Shown in pieces: positions 36,181 to 48,239 of a stretch of 64,000 nt of DNA. Position 1 is the stretch's first letter; each line of letters opens with the position of its first letter. Location of the stretch: assembly GCA_037893245.1 (NCBI GenBank), contig JBAIAA010000702.1, positions 682,001-746,000 on the forward strand, in the 5' to 3' direction. A program made the position numbers and the translations under genes. The DNA is from Crossaster papposus (taxonomy: Eukaryota > Echinodermata > Asteroidea > Velatida > Solasteridae). The notes beneath the pieces are model-generated. The model was given only the letters and a program-made list of their open reading frames with translations. It searched no databases and had not been told where the DNA came from.

Positions 36181-37580
36181 GAAAATTTAATTGTTCTTGA
36201 AAAAAACATTGCACACACAAGGCTCTGTGTTCACACCAACACACCAACATTAGGCCAATTTTACTGCCCAATAAACTTACCCCAACCGTGATGGTATAAT
36301 TAAAATATTAACGCCGATCGTAGGCTAATAAGCTTCAGTCTGTTGTAATGTTTAAATAACTTATTAAAGAAACCCTTTTCTTTTTGTTTTCTCTGTTAAT
36401 TTATTTATTATGATTATTATTTTTTTCTCAAAGTGTATATATGAGGAATCGAGAAAATTGGATGGAACGTACAGTTGCATTTGGCGGTGATTGTGACCAA
36501 GCATTCAGGTGCACGGACTTCACTCAATGAGCCTATTACCGGTTCCCATATACATGTAGGACTCTTCGGGGCTATAGGATCCCGGCCCACCACACTTCCT
36601 TCTCTGCCCATGTTCATTTGAAATAGCGGTCACCATTAGAAGATAAAGGCCAAGACAATAATCTGATTGTTGTTTGAGAAACCCCAGTGATATGTCGGTT
36701 TGCATGACACTTAGGCCCGAACTTCGTTGATTTTATACTGGTTTGAATGGGGCTTGATTAGGCTAGTGCGCCTTATTTTTTTTTAAATGGTCGCCTCCTT
36801 GCAGTCATGCGGGCGGGGCGGGGATTTATAAATGGTTTATGTTGTTTACGTTAGTCGTAGCTGAACAAGCTTCGGGAGACAATTTCGGGATGCGATCTTT
36901 GATGGTTAAGTCAGCCTGTGCTCCTAGCTCTACGGCCGACTAAATGTTCAAAAAACGGTATCCTCCTTGGTGACTTGTTACACTCTTGGATTAGAAGTGC
37001 CCTATTTCGAGATTGGATTTTTACACTGGTTTCAATAGGGCTTAATTGAATGAGGCTAGTGCACCCATAGGGGTGCACTGCACAAAATACGCGCTCATAG
37101 GAAACAAGGGAAAATCAGACAGACATCGTTGCCTCGTGACGCTCAGAAGTAGGGTGGCAATGTATGTGTTATTTACTTAAAATTAAATACTTGTAAGGAG
37201 TTAGCCTTGCGTTTTATATGAAATTGTCAACAACAAAAAGATTTGTTTGCGAAAATTGACCAATTGTCAGGAGTTAGCCATTTGTAAAATGCCTGCGTGC
37301 AGGCTGGGGAAGTATAACTTTTTACGGGAGGTGATTTTCTTATGGTGTGAATATTAAAACATGTCATTGGCTTAACCCACTAAAAATTGAAACGAAATGA
37401 AAAGATAAAGGCCAAAACAATAATCTGATTGTTGGTTGAGAAACCCCAGTGATATGTCGGTTTGCATGACACTTGGGCCCGAACGTTGTTGATTTTACAC
37501 TAGTATGAATGGGGCTTGAATTAGGCTAGTGCGCCTTATTTAAAAAAATGGTCGCCTCCTTGCAGTCATGCGGGCGGGGC

Positions 37581-40507
37581 GCGATAATTTTATCTGCAGG
37601 TAGGTTGGTACATATAGTGTACATTTATTAGCCAATCAGAACACAGATGTTGTTGACGTCATCGATGATGTTAGAGTTGTCTGGGATCTGACTAGAGTTA
37701 GGGGTTAGGGCATAGAGAAAGGAATTTTCTCTACTAGCGGGATGCCGCGCTTCGCGCGGCACCCGCTAGCTGGGTGGAATTGTAACTTATAGATACACCT
37801 TGTTGACGTCCTAAAAACATAATGGATTGTATGACAAACAAACCTCGAAACTTAGGGAGTAGACTAACAGCTAGGTGTGTGTGTATAAACTTGCTTGTTT
37901 GTCATTCCATGATGCTTTTCAAATGTGTGGTAAAGGTTTGTTTCATGTTTCAAATAGTTCAGTTGTACATCATTAAATCAGAAAGTTTTCAATTAAAAGT
38001 ATTACTTGCTCAAATAAAAACCTTGCTATTTTCCTTAAATAGATCATGGGCCACTGCATACAGTGCAAAGTCATGCCGACCGGACAGGCAGCCATGTCGA
38101 CAGGCAGCCTCCGGGATGTACACCAATAATATTTCAATAGATGCCGAAAAAAAACCTTTAGTGAAAAAAAATGTTACTACTCGCGAATGCATTAGGCCTA
38201 TTGTAAAATATATAGTTGGAAAATGGCGAAAATATGTAGTTCCCCGACGACGCAGTTGTAAATGGGATCTGAAATTGAATAGCCTGCTATCGGGTACAAA
38301 ATAATACCAGTATTCATAACAGCTAAGGAAAGGATACAACTGGGACAATTTAAAACATTAAATGTTGTGAAACGACCTTTATTACAAAATGGGAAATAAA
38401 AAGAGTTGCATAAATGTTATGACTAACCACGACCATGCATGACTTTCCAGATTTTAGTAATTAAATTGTAATACCAAATTAGGTTAGAAAGGTATTGACA
38501 ATTTTATAGGAATTTTATAGGATCATTATGTCCTTTGTTGTTAAATCATTTAGATATAAAATCGAATAGGCCTTTGGAAAATTATTCAGCTCTCGCAGGG
38601 TGGGTTTATTAGGACGGCCCTTTTTATGTGGTTCTCATTCCCGACCGACCCTATTTTTGGGCTCCTGACCCAAACATTTTCAATTTTGTTTAAAATTTAC
38701 TGGAACCTCATTCACCCAAACAAATTGCAAATAAACCCCAAATAAATAGTAAATTTATACAATACGGCTCTGTGTTACATGATAGCTATTGAAAATGATT
38801 AGTTTATACACACATATGGAGTACCTTAATAAAAACCAGTGAGATCCCATGAGAGGATGCATTTATGCTGTCTATGAGTTTTATACACGTAGTATGTACC
38901 TAGTATTAAAATTGGAGTACTAAAAAGGTAATAAAGAGAACCAAAAATAATAGTATAAAAATAAAATAGTGTGAAATTAAGAGTACATGTACTTAAAATA
39001 AAACCTTGTGGTATGTGTGGTTAATACTGGAGAACGGTAATGTACTGTGTGTAGATTTGATTTGAAAGGCTGAATCAATCCAGAAAGAGAATGTAAAAGG
39101 CTGGTAAGTGTAAGGTTGGGAAATTCCTCGATAATGGCTAGTTGTGAAGCAGCAGAGATGTCATCCTCAGGTTTGGTAGTGGGGGGGGGGGGGGGTTGGA
39201 ACGTTGTCTTCATCGGTAAAAGTGGCGTCTGGTAGTGCTGTCCAAAGAGTCAAGAAAAATACGGATAGGTAGGTAAAGATTCTATAGGGAAACGGTATAG
39301 GTAGGTTGAGATGCACTGAAAAAGGTGGACTTGTGATTGGAAACAAAATAGGTGAAAGAGGGAAAGCTGAAAAAAATGGGGTTTTGGTGAATGCGTGGAG
39401 AATGTTGAAAAATCCTCTTGTAGGTAAAAATGCAATGTTGACTGTCAGATTCCTATACATGACACATACCTGTAACAGGGGTGCAGGAATTTCTGATGTG
39501 GCAGTTTCAAATGAGAATGACCGACTTTGACTAAGAAAGAAACATAAAAAGCAAAATGTACAATTATTTGGAATTCACTGCTAGTGCTAAATTCACTGCA
39601 AAAAAACCCTGTTTCATGGGGAAAATTGAAAAACAAAGAGAAAGAAAAAAGTTGTATGCATAGCTGTCAAAGGATTGTATATACGTGTAATTTAATGGCT
39701 TGCAGATGTTAGACATCATTGTGCAATTGGTATGTTGACCTGGTCTCCTGACGGGGTCAACAGACCAGGTCACTCGATGATCAAAACACTAACTTCTATA
39801 TACATTTGGTTCTACACAATTCCCAGTGGCCCCTCATGAAACGGTAGCAAAAATCGTTTGGCTGAGGCTAGGCGTGTACTACACAAATCCTGACCGTGTG
39901 TGTACCATTTATTTATCTGCTTATAAATCAGAATGTACCTGTTACGGGGGTGCAGGAATTTCTGATGTGGCAGATTCAAGTGAGAATGACTCTGAACGAT
40001 CTATGAAAGAAACATACAGAGCAAAATGTACAATTATTTAGAATTCACTGCTATTAAATTGCACTGCAAAAAAACCCGTTTCATGGGGAACATTTAAGCA
40101 CAAAGAGAAAGAAAATGTGTATGCATAGCAGTCTAAAGCTTTTTATTGTCTGCACTATCTGATAAAAGAAATGTGTGGTGTGTGCATCGAAATGGTTACT
40201 TTAATTAGATGTTTCTTTCTTTAAAAAAATAAACTTCGTTTTCTGAAAGGCAACAACATTTCTGAAACAGCAAAATGTTTATAGAAAATGTACTTCGTTT
40301 TCTGAAAGGCCTAAAAATATTGTTTTTTAGGGGGAAACTGTAGCGAAATGGTTACTTAGATTCAGATGTTTCTTTCTTTAAAAAAAATCAAAAAGAAAAT
40401 ATTGCGCTGGAGGGGAACAGACAACTCTAACATTATCGATGACGTCAACATCATCTGTGTTCTGATTGGCTAATGTACCAACCTACCTGCAGAAAAAAAT
40501 TATCGCT
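37581..40507. mobile_element. 2.9-kb non-autonomous TIR element with 8-bp target duplication
   Basis: The ends 'gcgataattttatctgcagg' + 'taggttgg' and, inverted, 'gcgataatttttttctgcag' + 'gtaggttgg' oppose each other for about 100 bp. GGCGGGGC occurs on both flanks (37573-37580 and 40508-40515), an 8-bp target duplication. The interior has an internal tandem duplication (39468-39673 and 39937-40138), a 15-G run and no recognisable transposase. Confidence 0.8.
37734..37769. repeat. GC-rich hairpin
   Basis: 'ctagcggg' and 'cccgctag' enclose 'gccgcgcttcgcgcggc', so the whole 36 bases fold into one stem with a TTCG loop. It is very unlike its AT-rich surroundings and lies near the left end of the 2.9-kb element. 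Confidence 0.7.
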
Positions 40508-40879
40508 GGCGGGGCGGGGATTTATAGATGGTTTATGTTGTTTACGTTAGTCGTAGCTGAACAAGCTTCGGGAGACAATTTCGGGATGCGATCTTTGATG
40601 GTTAAGTGCAGCCTGTGCTCCTAGCTCTACGGCCGACTAAATGTTCACGAAACGGTATCCTCCTTGGTGACTTATTACAAGTACTCTCGGGTTGGAAGTG
40701 CCCTATTTCGAGATGGATTTTTACACTGGTTTCAATAGGGCTTGAATGAGGCTAGTGCACCCATAGGGGTGCACTGCACAAAATACGCGCTCATAGGAAA
40801 CAAGGGAAAATCAGACAGACATCGTTGACTCTTGACGCTCAGGAGTAGGGTGGCAATGTATGTGTTATTTACTTGAAAT

Positions 40880-41296
40880 TAAATAATTGTAAGGAGTTAG
40901 CCTTGCGTTTTATATGAAATTGTCAAAAAAAAATGATTTGTTTGCGAAAATTGACCAATTGTCAGTAGTTAGCCTTGGGTTTTATTGAAAATTGGCCAAG
41001 AAATAAAAGAATTGTAAGGGGTTAGGTTCGCGTTTAAATTAAAATTAGCCCGAAAACTGACTTTTTGAAGAAAATAAAAAAATGCAAGGGTTTAACCTTG
41101 CATTTGTTTCCAAATTGGCCCAAAAATGATATAATTTATTTTAATTACATTTCGCCAGAAATGGTCTTTTAGGTGAAATTGAAAGTTGCCAGGGGTTATC
41201 AAAATTGGCCCAAAATTAATTAACTTTTCTTTTTGAAAAACGAACAATTGTAATGGGAAAAAGGGGTTAGCCTTGCATTTCAATAAAAATTTGGCG
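40880..41296. repeat. Degenerate tandem repeat 'ggggttagccttgcattt'
   Basis: Five to six units of about 75-90 bp contain 'gttagccttgcgttt' followed by 'aaaattggcccaaaaa'-like sequence and an A-rich stretch. A trace of the same unit is at 37196-37280 in the other copy of the mosaic. Confidence 0.65.
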
Positions 41297-41599
41297 AAAA
41301 TTTAATTGTTCTTGAAAAAACAAACATTGCACCCACAAGGCTCTGTGTTCATAATGACGAGCACTATCGATTGTCCGATAGTGTCTATAGTCACCACTTT
41401 GGCCATCGGCGCGTCCTGTGGTTAATGTACACCAACATTAGACTAATTTTACTGCCCAATAAACTTACCCCAATCATGATGGTATAATTAAAATATTAAC
41501 GCCGACTGTAGGGTAAGCTTCAGTTTGTTGTAATGTTTAAATAACTTATTAAATGAGCGTCGTAATTTTGTAAATCATGAAAGATGACGGGTATTGGAG

Positions 41600-43080
41600 T
41601 TTTATCCGGTACCACCCGCAGTTTTAAATTGCAAGAAAGCGTGCGCGGCTCCTCTGTACGTATCTACCCGTGATGTGGCAGTGATCTCTCACCTTTCTAA
41701 ATTTGTTAATCTGCTTTTTACACGTTAGACATTTGTTTTCTCTGTATCCTTTTTGGTTGATGAATTGGTGACCGTGTTTATCTTCTTCCGTCGTGGGATA
41801 TTTGGTTTGGTCGAACTTACAATTTTTTCACCCGCTCTTTGCACTCGAGACATTTTTCTACAAGCTCTCCGTTGTCGTTTGCGCTTTGGTAACCAGATTT
41901 AGGCCTATCTTCTTTCGTCTCGGGGACTTCGGGAATTTTACATTGGCAGTTTGTATCGCGATTGGGATATATATTTTTTTTCGCAAATCCAATACGTGCC
42001 AGTGTTTTAGTAATTATCAGTGTCTTGAGAGGTAAAGTCTATGGGTTTGGAGTTGCCTTAAGTCACGGTGTCGTTTCCTCTATATAGGTCTCTTAAAATT
42101 CACGTTTACCATCGCACCTTAAAGCAGGGTTGTAGTCGAGTCCCTGCAAGTCCGTTCACAAGTCCTTTCGCAAAGTCAGTCACAAGTCCCTTCATAAAGG
42201 CAGTCACAAGTAACTGGATGAACAATGACAAAGGAAAGCTTTTGTCAAAGCTGATTTGAATAGCTTGTGATACGAATTAGAACTGAAGGACTTGTGATGG
42301 ACTTGCAGGGACTTGCAGTGACTTACAGGGACTTGAAAGGACTTGTGGTGGACTCGACTACATCTCTGCCTTAAAGCGATCAACGAATAACCGCAAGCTT
42401 TGTGAACTTGAGTCTCCTGCGTGTTTTTCTCTTTTTTTTTTTTTTTTTAAAACCGATTCAAGGTCGGCGTAAATTACAAATGGCGCGTCTTGCATAAACC
42501 TAAGATTTTTAAATTTTAATATCAGAGGGTCGTTGTTAAAACCTTTTGGAAAGACGTCCTTAGAGGGCGGCATATCTATTCCCTCACAATCTTGCGTATG
42601 TCTGTCTAACTTTTTTTGTAAACAAATTGTAGTGTGCCAAACATCTGAGACAGACGTATTTTATTATGCTGGTGTTTTGTTTGGTTATAAAATAATCTAG
42701 ATATATGTTTTATCCAACAATAGTGATTTGTGTCACCCGAGGAAAACAACTACAGATGGCTGCGGGGTCGTTGGCGTTCTTAGATAAATATAATGGTCGT
42801 ACTTCTTTAGCCGCTTCGTATATATGAAAACACATTTATACTCAGATTGTTTTGTCTCTCTAGCTTTTATATTTTATTGATTGAGTGGGAAAGTGTACGT
42901 CTTTAAAATTTAATCCATCGTTTTTATCGTAAATTGAAGGTCTGTCTTCGTGGATTTTATAATCGGGTTTGTCTTTTACTCGTTGTTTTAGTTTGTCGGT
43001 ATAAACTATACCGAGAGCGGCTCTCAAACACCACCGTAATCATTCGTTGTCTTAGTTTCTTAAGTTAATAAAAGCTTTTT
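41600..43080 (-). pseudogene. Polinton/Maverick-type family-B DNA polymerase remnant
   Basis: Minus-strand fragments in several frames follow the order of the N-terminal half of protein-primed family-B polymerases of Polinton-like elements. From 43080 leftward they read: a LRWCLRAAL segment, DGLNFKDVHFP, EAAKEVRPLYLSKNANDP, a KLDRHTQDCEG-type zinc-finger remnant, NDPLILKFKN, then PFVIYADLES at about 42450-42480 (the D-x-E exonuclease I motif). Past a MITE insertion it continues to VRDHCHITG at about 41667-41693. Stops and frameshifts throughout, and loss of the palm domain, make it inactive. Such enzymes replicate the large self-synthesising transposon. No capsid, integrase or ATPase gene is visible nearby. 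The left side is cut off by the mosaic repeat. Confidence 0.8.
42125..42368. mobile_element. hAT-like MITE inside the polymerase remnant, 8-bp target duplication
   Basis: The ends 'cagggttgtagtcgagtccc' and, inverted, 'cagagatgtagtcgagtcca' match at about 16 of 20. CCTTAAAG lies directly on both sides (42117-42124 and 42369-42376). It is 244 bp and carries repeated 'aagtccctgcaag'-type motifs. Removing it brings the polymerase fragments together. Confidence 0.85.
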
Positions 43081-43810
43081 TGTTTTCCAAAAAAACGGTA
43101 GTTTTATATAAGATTTTCCGCTCATAGGCCTATAACGGTCGATGTTGATAAAAAAAAAACGCGAGTATTAATTCTAACGAGTTTCCAGCCGATCCTTGAC
43201 TCGTATTTTTTGCGTTTTTTTCTTTTCTTGTAAAGATTTAATTTTGCAAGGTTGATTTAGGCCAACGTCCGTATCCTATAGGTGTTGGTTTCTTCATCGC
43301 GCTTTATAATATAGGTATTATAATATTTGTTTAATATTGTGTGTTCGGACTATACGATCCTGCCGCCGGGTCAATACACCTTTGGACACACATAGTGGAC
43401 CCTGTGTTATAGCTATTATATAGGTAACAATACTCTGGAGCAACCAGTCAAATACGGTGTGGCGCATGCTGCATACACAGGTACCGTGTTGGTGTTATTA
43501 ACCGACCCGCTGCACACTCGGGGCAAGCTGCGCCTGATACACGAAGAAATCTACAACTGAAGTATTCAACCACTATGGCTAAGGTATGAGAGTTAAATGG
43601 TGCATTCTACCCGTTTTATAGCCCTTGCCTGACACTACACGATCCTCCGCAGGATGCGATTTTACAACGGTGTTACAAAAACGGCGCTGCTACGGTATAT
43701 GTCGCCACGGTGGGTGCTGATGATACTACTGTTTTGAGCGGTGGTCACATACGGTCACGAACGTATAGTTGAACGTAGCGGTAGTATGGTGTGAACGTAC
43801 ATGTAGTACT

Positions 43811-45250
43811 AGGGCGATTGCAAAACTATTACGGACGGATACGTAAATGACCTACAGAACTACGTATCCTCCCAAAATCACTGTAATGAATAATTATTGG
43901 CTATCGGTAGCGTATCCGAGTATGCATTTATTGGTCGGTTATTGTCCTGCTTTTTACAAGTAGGAGCGCTTGGCAATTACCATAATAATGAGAGGCACAC
44001 GTAATTACTGACAAAAGAAATAAAGATAGAGAGGTCCCCAAGTCTCGCTAGCTCCCTGAAAATTTCCATAATAATACTCTTGTGATAGTGTATGGAAGGA
44101 TAACTTCATCATTGTTATCCCTGGAAATGGTTTTCACCGCGTCCATTCCTTTTAATCTTTTACAAGCCAGATGTGATTGAGTATCGCCAAGTACAGTAAA
44201 CTTTGACTGTATCGCCACGATGGCAGACAGAGCAGTTGCAAGGGGTCGCTTTGTAATGAATGACCAAGAGAAGAGAGTAATTTGTAGAGGATGGCTGGTA
44301 CACAGAAATAACTATGTCCGCTTGTTGGCTTATGTAATAGGGAGCACATACCACAGCACCTACAGCACATTATCTCAAATTGACATTTTGATTTCATCAT
44401 TTAAAGCTTGTTTAGCTTTAAACGATGAAATCAAAATCTCAATTTTCATTTTTGCCTCAAAGTGTCTCATTTACTCGTGCTGGGTCACATAATGTGCTGC
44501 AGGTGCTGTGGTATGTGCTCCCTAACATAAGCCAACAAGCGGAAATAGTTATTTCTGTGTACCAGCCATCCTCTACGAATTACTCTCTTCTCTTGGTCAT
44601 TCATTACAAAGCGACCCCTTGCAACTGCTCTGTCTGCCATCGTGGCGATACAGTCAAAGTTTACTGTACTTGGCGATCATATGAAGCACGATATGTGGCA
44701 GAGAAACCCCCCCCCCCCCCCCCCCCCCCACCCTCTTTTGTGTTGACCATTGTGTTCCCGGAATCTCAGGAATTCCTTTTAGGTTTCAAGGGGGGATGGG
44801 TTAGGTTACAACAGTGTTGAGTGCGTATAAAGTATAGGGATAAGAGGGGGTACCCCTCTGCCACATATCGTGCTGGGTATATTGGCGATACATCTGGCTT
44901 GTAAAAGATTAAAAGGAATAGACGCGGTGAAAATCATTTCCAGGGATAACAATGATGAAGTTATCCTTCCATACACCATCACAAGAGTATTATTATGGAA
45001 ATTTTCAGGGAGCTAGCGAGACTTGGGGACCTCTCTATCTTTATTTCTTTTGTCAGTAATTACGTGTGCCTCTCATTATTATGGTAATTGCCAAGCGCTC
45101 CTACTTGTAAAAAGCGAAACCATCACCGACCAATTGCATACTCGGATACGCTACCGATAGCCAATAAATATTCATTACAGTGATTTTGGGAGGATACGTA
45201 GTTCTGTAGGTCATTTACGTACCCGTCCGTAATAGTTTTGCAATCGCCCT
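43811..45250. repeat. Long fold-back 1: about 600-bp inverted arms
   Basis: 'agggcgattgcaaaactatt' opens and 'aatagttttgcaatcgccct' closes it. The arms stay complementary with few mismatches to a 7-base loop at about 44408-44414. The right arm is longer only because of the 204-bp insertion at 44678-44881. Short open frames mirror each other in the two arms and match nothing I know. Confidence 0.9.
44678..44881. mobile_element. hAT-like MITE inserted in the right arm, 8-bp target duplication
   Basis: The ends 'agcacgatatgtggcagag' and 'ctctgccacatatcgtgct' are exact inverted copies. TTGGCGAT flanks both sides (44670-44677 and 44882-44889). A 23-C run at 44707-44729 lies inside. The left arm of the fold-back shows the empty site. 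Confidence 0.85.
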
Positions 45251-45263
45251 ATATTATGCCCAA

Positions 45264-46210
45264 TTTGCATAAATTGTTAATACCTGTTGTGTAACATTTT
45301 GTTCACATATTGGGGTATTTATTTTAAAGATTTTATTTGTTAAAAAGTATGTTTTGGTGAATCTACTTACAAATTTTTACTTCAATAACATTTTCTGAAA
45401 TGACTGAACAATTATGAGAACATAGTAACGATACACAATGGCTAATTATTATATCCTAAAGTTGCGCGCATTTACCTTGTTTCCATACAATGACGTATAT
45501 CATCAAGTAGTCTTGCCAAACTTCAGTCTTGATGAGCTTTAAAATCACCAAGTATTAAACCCTTATGGAAAATCTTATGAACAATGATAACATTTTGATA
45601 TTTAGCCCAGCGAACAAAAACCGGCAAAATGAGATGGCTGTAAATTGGGCTAAAATGTCGGTGAAGGGTTGTCTAACGTGGGAGACTTAAGCAAGTTCAA
45701 GGAAATCCCTCAAATAAGAGTATCATTGCTTATAATTATGTCAACGTCAAATGGTTTCTTACACATAATTTTAGTGATTTCTTTGAACTTTGACCACTTT
45801 AAGCCCAATTTACGGACACTAATTTTTTTCCATTTTTGTTTGCTGGGCTAAATATTACAATGTTGTCATTGTTCATATGATTTTCAATAAGGTTTTAATA
45901 TGGTAACTGTGCCAGTATGCAACTTGGTGAATTTGAAGCTTATCAATACTGAGGTTTGGCAAGACTACTTGATGATAACCGGAGACAAGGTAAATGCGCG
46001 CAACTTAAGGGTATGATTTTTAGCCATTTCGATCGTTACTATGTTCTCATAATTATCCAGTCAATTATATGCTTTACAAAATGTTATTGAAGTAAGGGAA
46101 CTGTAAGTAAAATCACCAAAATAAATTTGCAAACAAAATAAAAATATATATATATATATCTAAATATGGGAACAAATATATTACACGACAGGTATTAAAG
46201 ATTTATGCAA
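45264..46210. repeat. Long fold-back 2: about 460-bp inverted arms
   Basis: 'tttgcataaattgttaatac' on the left opposes 'gtattaaagatttatgcaa' on the right. Further inside, 'gaacatagtaacgat'/'atcgttactatgttc', 'aaatgcgcgcaactt' (inverted) and 'tttagcccagcgaacaaaaa'/'ttgtttgctgggctaaa' oppose each other. The centre is at about 45735. More mismatches than fold-back 1, so it is older. Confidence 0.85.
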
Positions 46211-46977
46211 GTAAGGCATATTTCCACTAAAAATCCAGCTTGGTGACCATTATTTTCGGATTCAGCACCCCAAAATAGCTATGTTACAAACTTCTACTCA
46301 AAAAATGCCTCTTCTTGCCCTAGATGAGACCCTTTTTTAAATATCACCTAGACTATAATAGTTCTTATTGCCGAACAACCATTGAAGTAATAGAAGGCAG
46401 TGATTTGTTAATCCCCATTGTTGCAAATCCACGAGTGAAAAGAAATTGAACAAGAACTTCTATAGCGTCGACGGTCGGATGGGGTTGGAGTTCGGGGCGG
46501 AGTCAGCAAAGCAGGGCTTTTCATTGGCCAATAACTTAATGACCGTCTTACGTACGTGCAAAACGCATGAACACTAGTTAAACGTAAATAAACGTAGTTA
46601 AACGTAGTGGACCGTAGTTCTGAACGTATAGACCTTGAGGAAAGCGATGATTTGGAGGTAGTTAGCCCAACAGTTTTCAACATGTTAACAATATTTCTAC
46701 GGTCACCTTGGATGCCTGTACCGTACTGTGAGCCTATTATATACGTAGTTAACCCTAGTTGACCCTATTTGACCCTACTTGACCGTAATGTGGACCGTAG
46801 TTGACCGTAGTAACCACGGCACTACGGAAGAGGTACGGTCAACTACAGTCTACTGATGACGGTCAAATGAACTACGTTCAACTACGTTCATGACCGTAAG
46901 ATGTGACCACCGCTTTACCAAGGAATGACTACGGATCATCACGATATGCCGAGGTTCATCCATGTACTGCTATAAGG

Positions 46978-48218
46978 CATGGGCGGATACAGGGGGGGTC
47001 CAAGGGGTCCGGACCCCCCTTTTTTCTTGAGTGAAAAAAAAAAAAAACGAAAAAAACGAGAAGAAAAAAAATATGTATTTCACCTACAAGCAACGTACAT
47101 GAGTATGCATACATACGTGTATTATTCTCAAACCACACACACAAAATAACAACCATATAGACTATGTTTTGACTTTTTTGGCTTAGTTTTTCGAGCCGCC
47201 AGTTTGTTTATTCCTTCTTATTGCATTTCAGGCAATTACATATTTTAATTTTTTTAACGCTTTCATAAGCTTGAACGGGGCAGGCTTGCCCCAAATGCCA
47301 TGCTTGGCTCACCACTGGGCCCATTTACTTGGCAGACTTGCCAATAAAAACACTGGAATTTCACCGTTTGAAGTGACGGTTGAGTAGCCCCAGCAGAACG
47401 AGTGCAATAGGCGCTAACCACAGTGTTTATATATTTGTCACGTGACCTAAATTTAAGCTAAATTTATGTAAATTACTAAACACTAAATTGGAACAAACAC
47501 GCCGCTTTTTCCACCGTTTGTAGAGACGGTCGGAATAAACCCCGCTAGCACAAGCGGGCGTTTGGCGTGTAGTTTTTTTAAAGATTAAACACAACTTGTA
47601 ACATTTTATTTTAACATACAACTTTAAATTAAACTTACTTAATAACTATTAGGGCTTGTAATTTGTTTATTATTTTAAATGGAGTCACTGCCGGTCGCTC
47701 CCAGCCAAATCCTGCCTATGTTAAGTATGCCTAAGCCCTAAGGTTTATGACCAATTAACCGTTACCTCATTTTACACGTAGTGTGAGTCAGTGTGCGCTG
47801 TTTTTAAATCCAAACTTCCAATACCGGTATCCATAATATACTCCTCTGGTCAAAATTTATTTCAAGTTATCATTCCAGCTAAAAATGGTAAATATTAGAT
47901 TTTTTTAAAAAATGGTATAAAAATCAGGCTTCATATTGCCACAACATTAACAAAAAATAGGTAGAAATTGGCCTCAGATTGCGCCAGAGAGCACCTAATT
48001 AAACCAAAAAAATTCAGGGCCCTTAAGCGGGCCCTGAACCCCGGCCGCAGGGACTTCGCGCTACGCGCTCGTGATGTGCGCTTTGCGTACATGCTTCCCA
48101 GTTACATGTACTCAAATTGTTACACACCCACATTTTTTTTGTACACACCCAATTCACAAAATCCTGCCTAAGACCTTGGGTGGACCCCCCCTTTAAAAAA
48201 ATCCTGGATCCGCCCATG
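46978..48218. mobile_element. hAT-like non-autonomous element, 1.24 kb
   Basis: Opens 'catgggcggatacagggggg' and closes 'cctggatccgcccatg', with 'ggacccccc' subterminal at both ends. TAAGG directly flanks each side. No transposase. A GC-rich segment at 48010-48090 ('cagggcccttaagcgggccc', 'cttcgcgctacgcgctcg') is shared with the element at 60508-61331. Confidence 0.7.
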
Positions 48219-48239
48219 TAAGGTATCCCCATGGTTTGT

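Larger units (their letters stand above)
36182..41553. repeat. Mosaic of duplicated repeat blocks
   Basis: Direct repeats: block A at 36182-36368 and 41297-41553 (the second holds an extra 75 bases); block B at 36641-36820 and 37403-37580; block C at 36817-37280 and 40508-40975. The order is A..B-C..B-[insertion]-C-tandem units-A. The B-C junction at 36811-36825 is intact in the first copy and split in the second. Coding capacity is not recognised. This looks like partial tandem duplication of one old repeat. Confidence 0.7.
43738..46918. mobile_element. 3.2-kb outer inverted-repeat element enclosing two fold-backs
   Basis: The left 'agcggtggtcacatacggtc' + 'acgaacgta..gttgaacgta' is matched in inverse by the right end, which reads (inverted) 'agcggtggtcacatcttacg' + 'gtcatgaacgtagttgaacg'. 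The right part (46560-46900) has many degenerate 'accgtagttgacc' subrepeats. No clear target duplication was found. Confidence 0.6.

Noticed and set aside
39306..39530. Short + strand frame with an 'MRCTEKGG' start as a gene
   Set aside because: It lies inside the 2.9-kb non-coding TIR element and crosses into a tandem duplicated segment.
44220..44820. Two open frames in the 44-kb region as a protein gene
   Set aside because: They mirror each other across the arms of a palindrome, one runs into a poly-C tract, and neither resembles a known protein.
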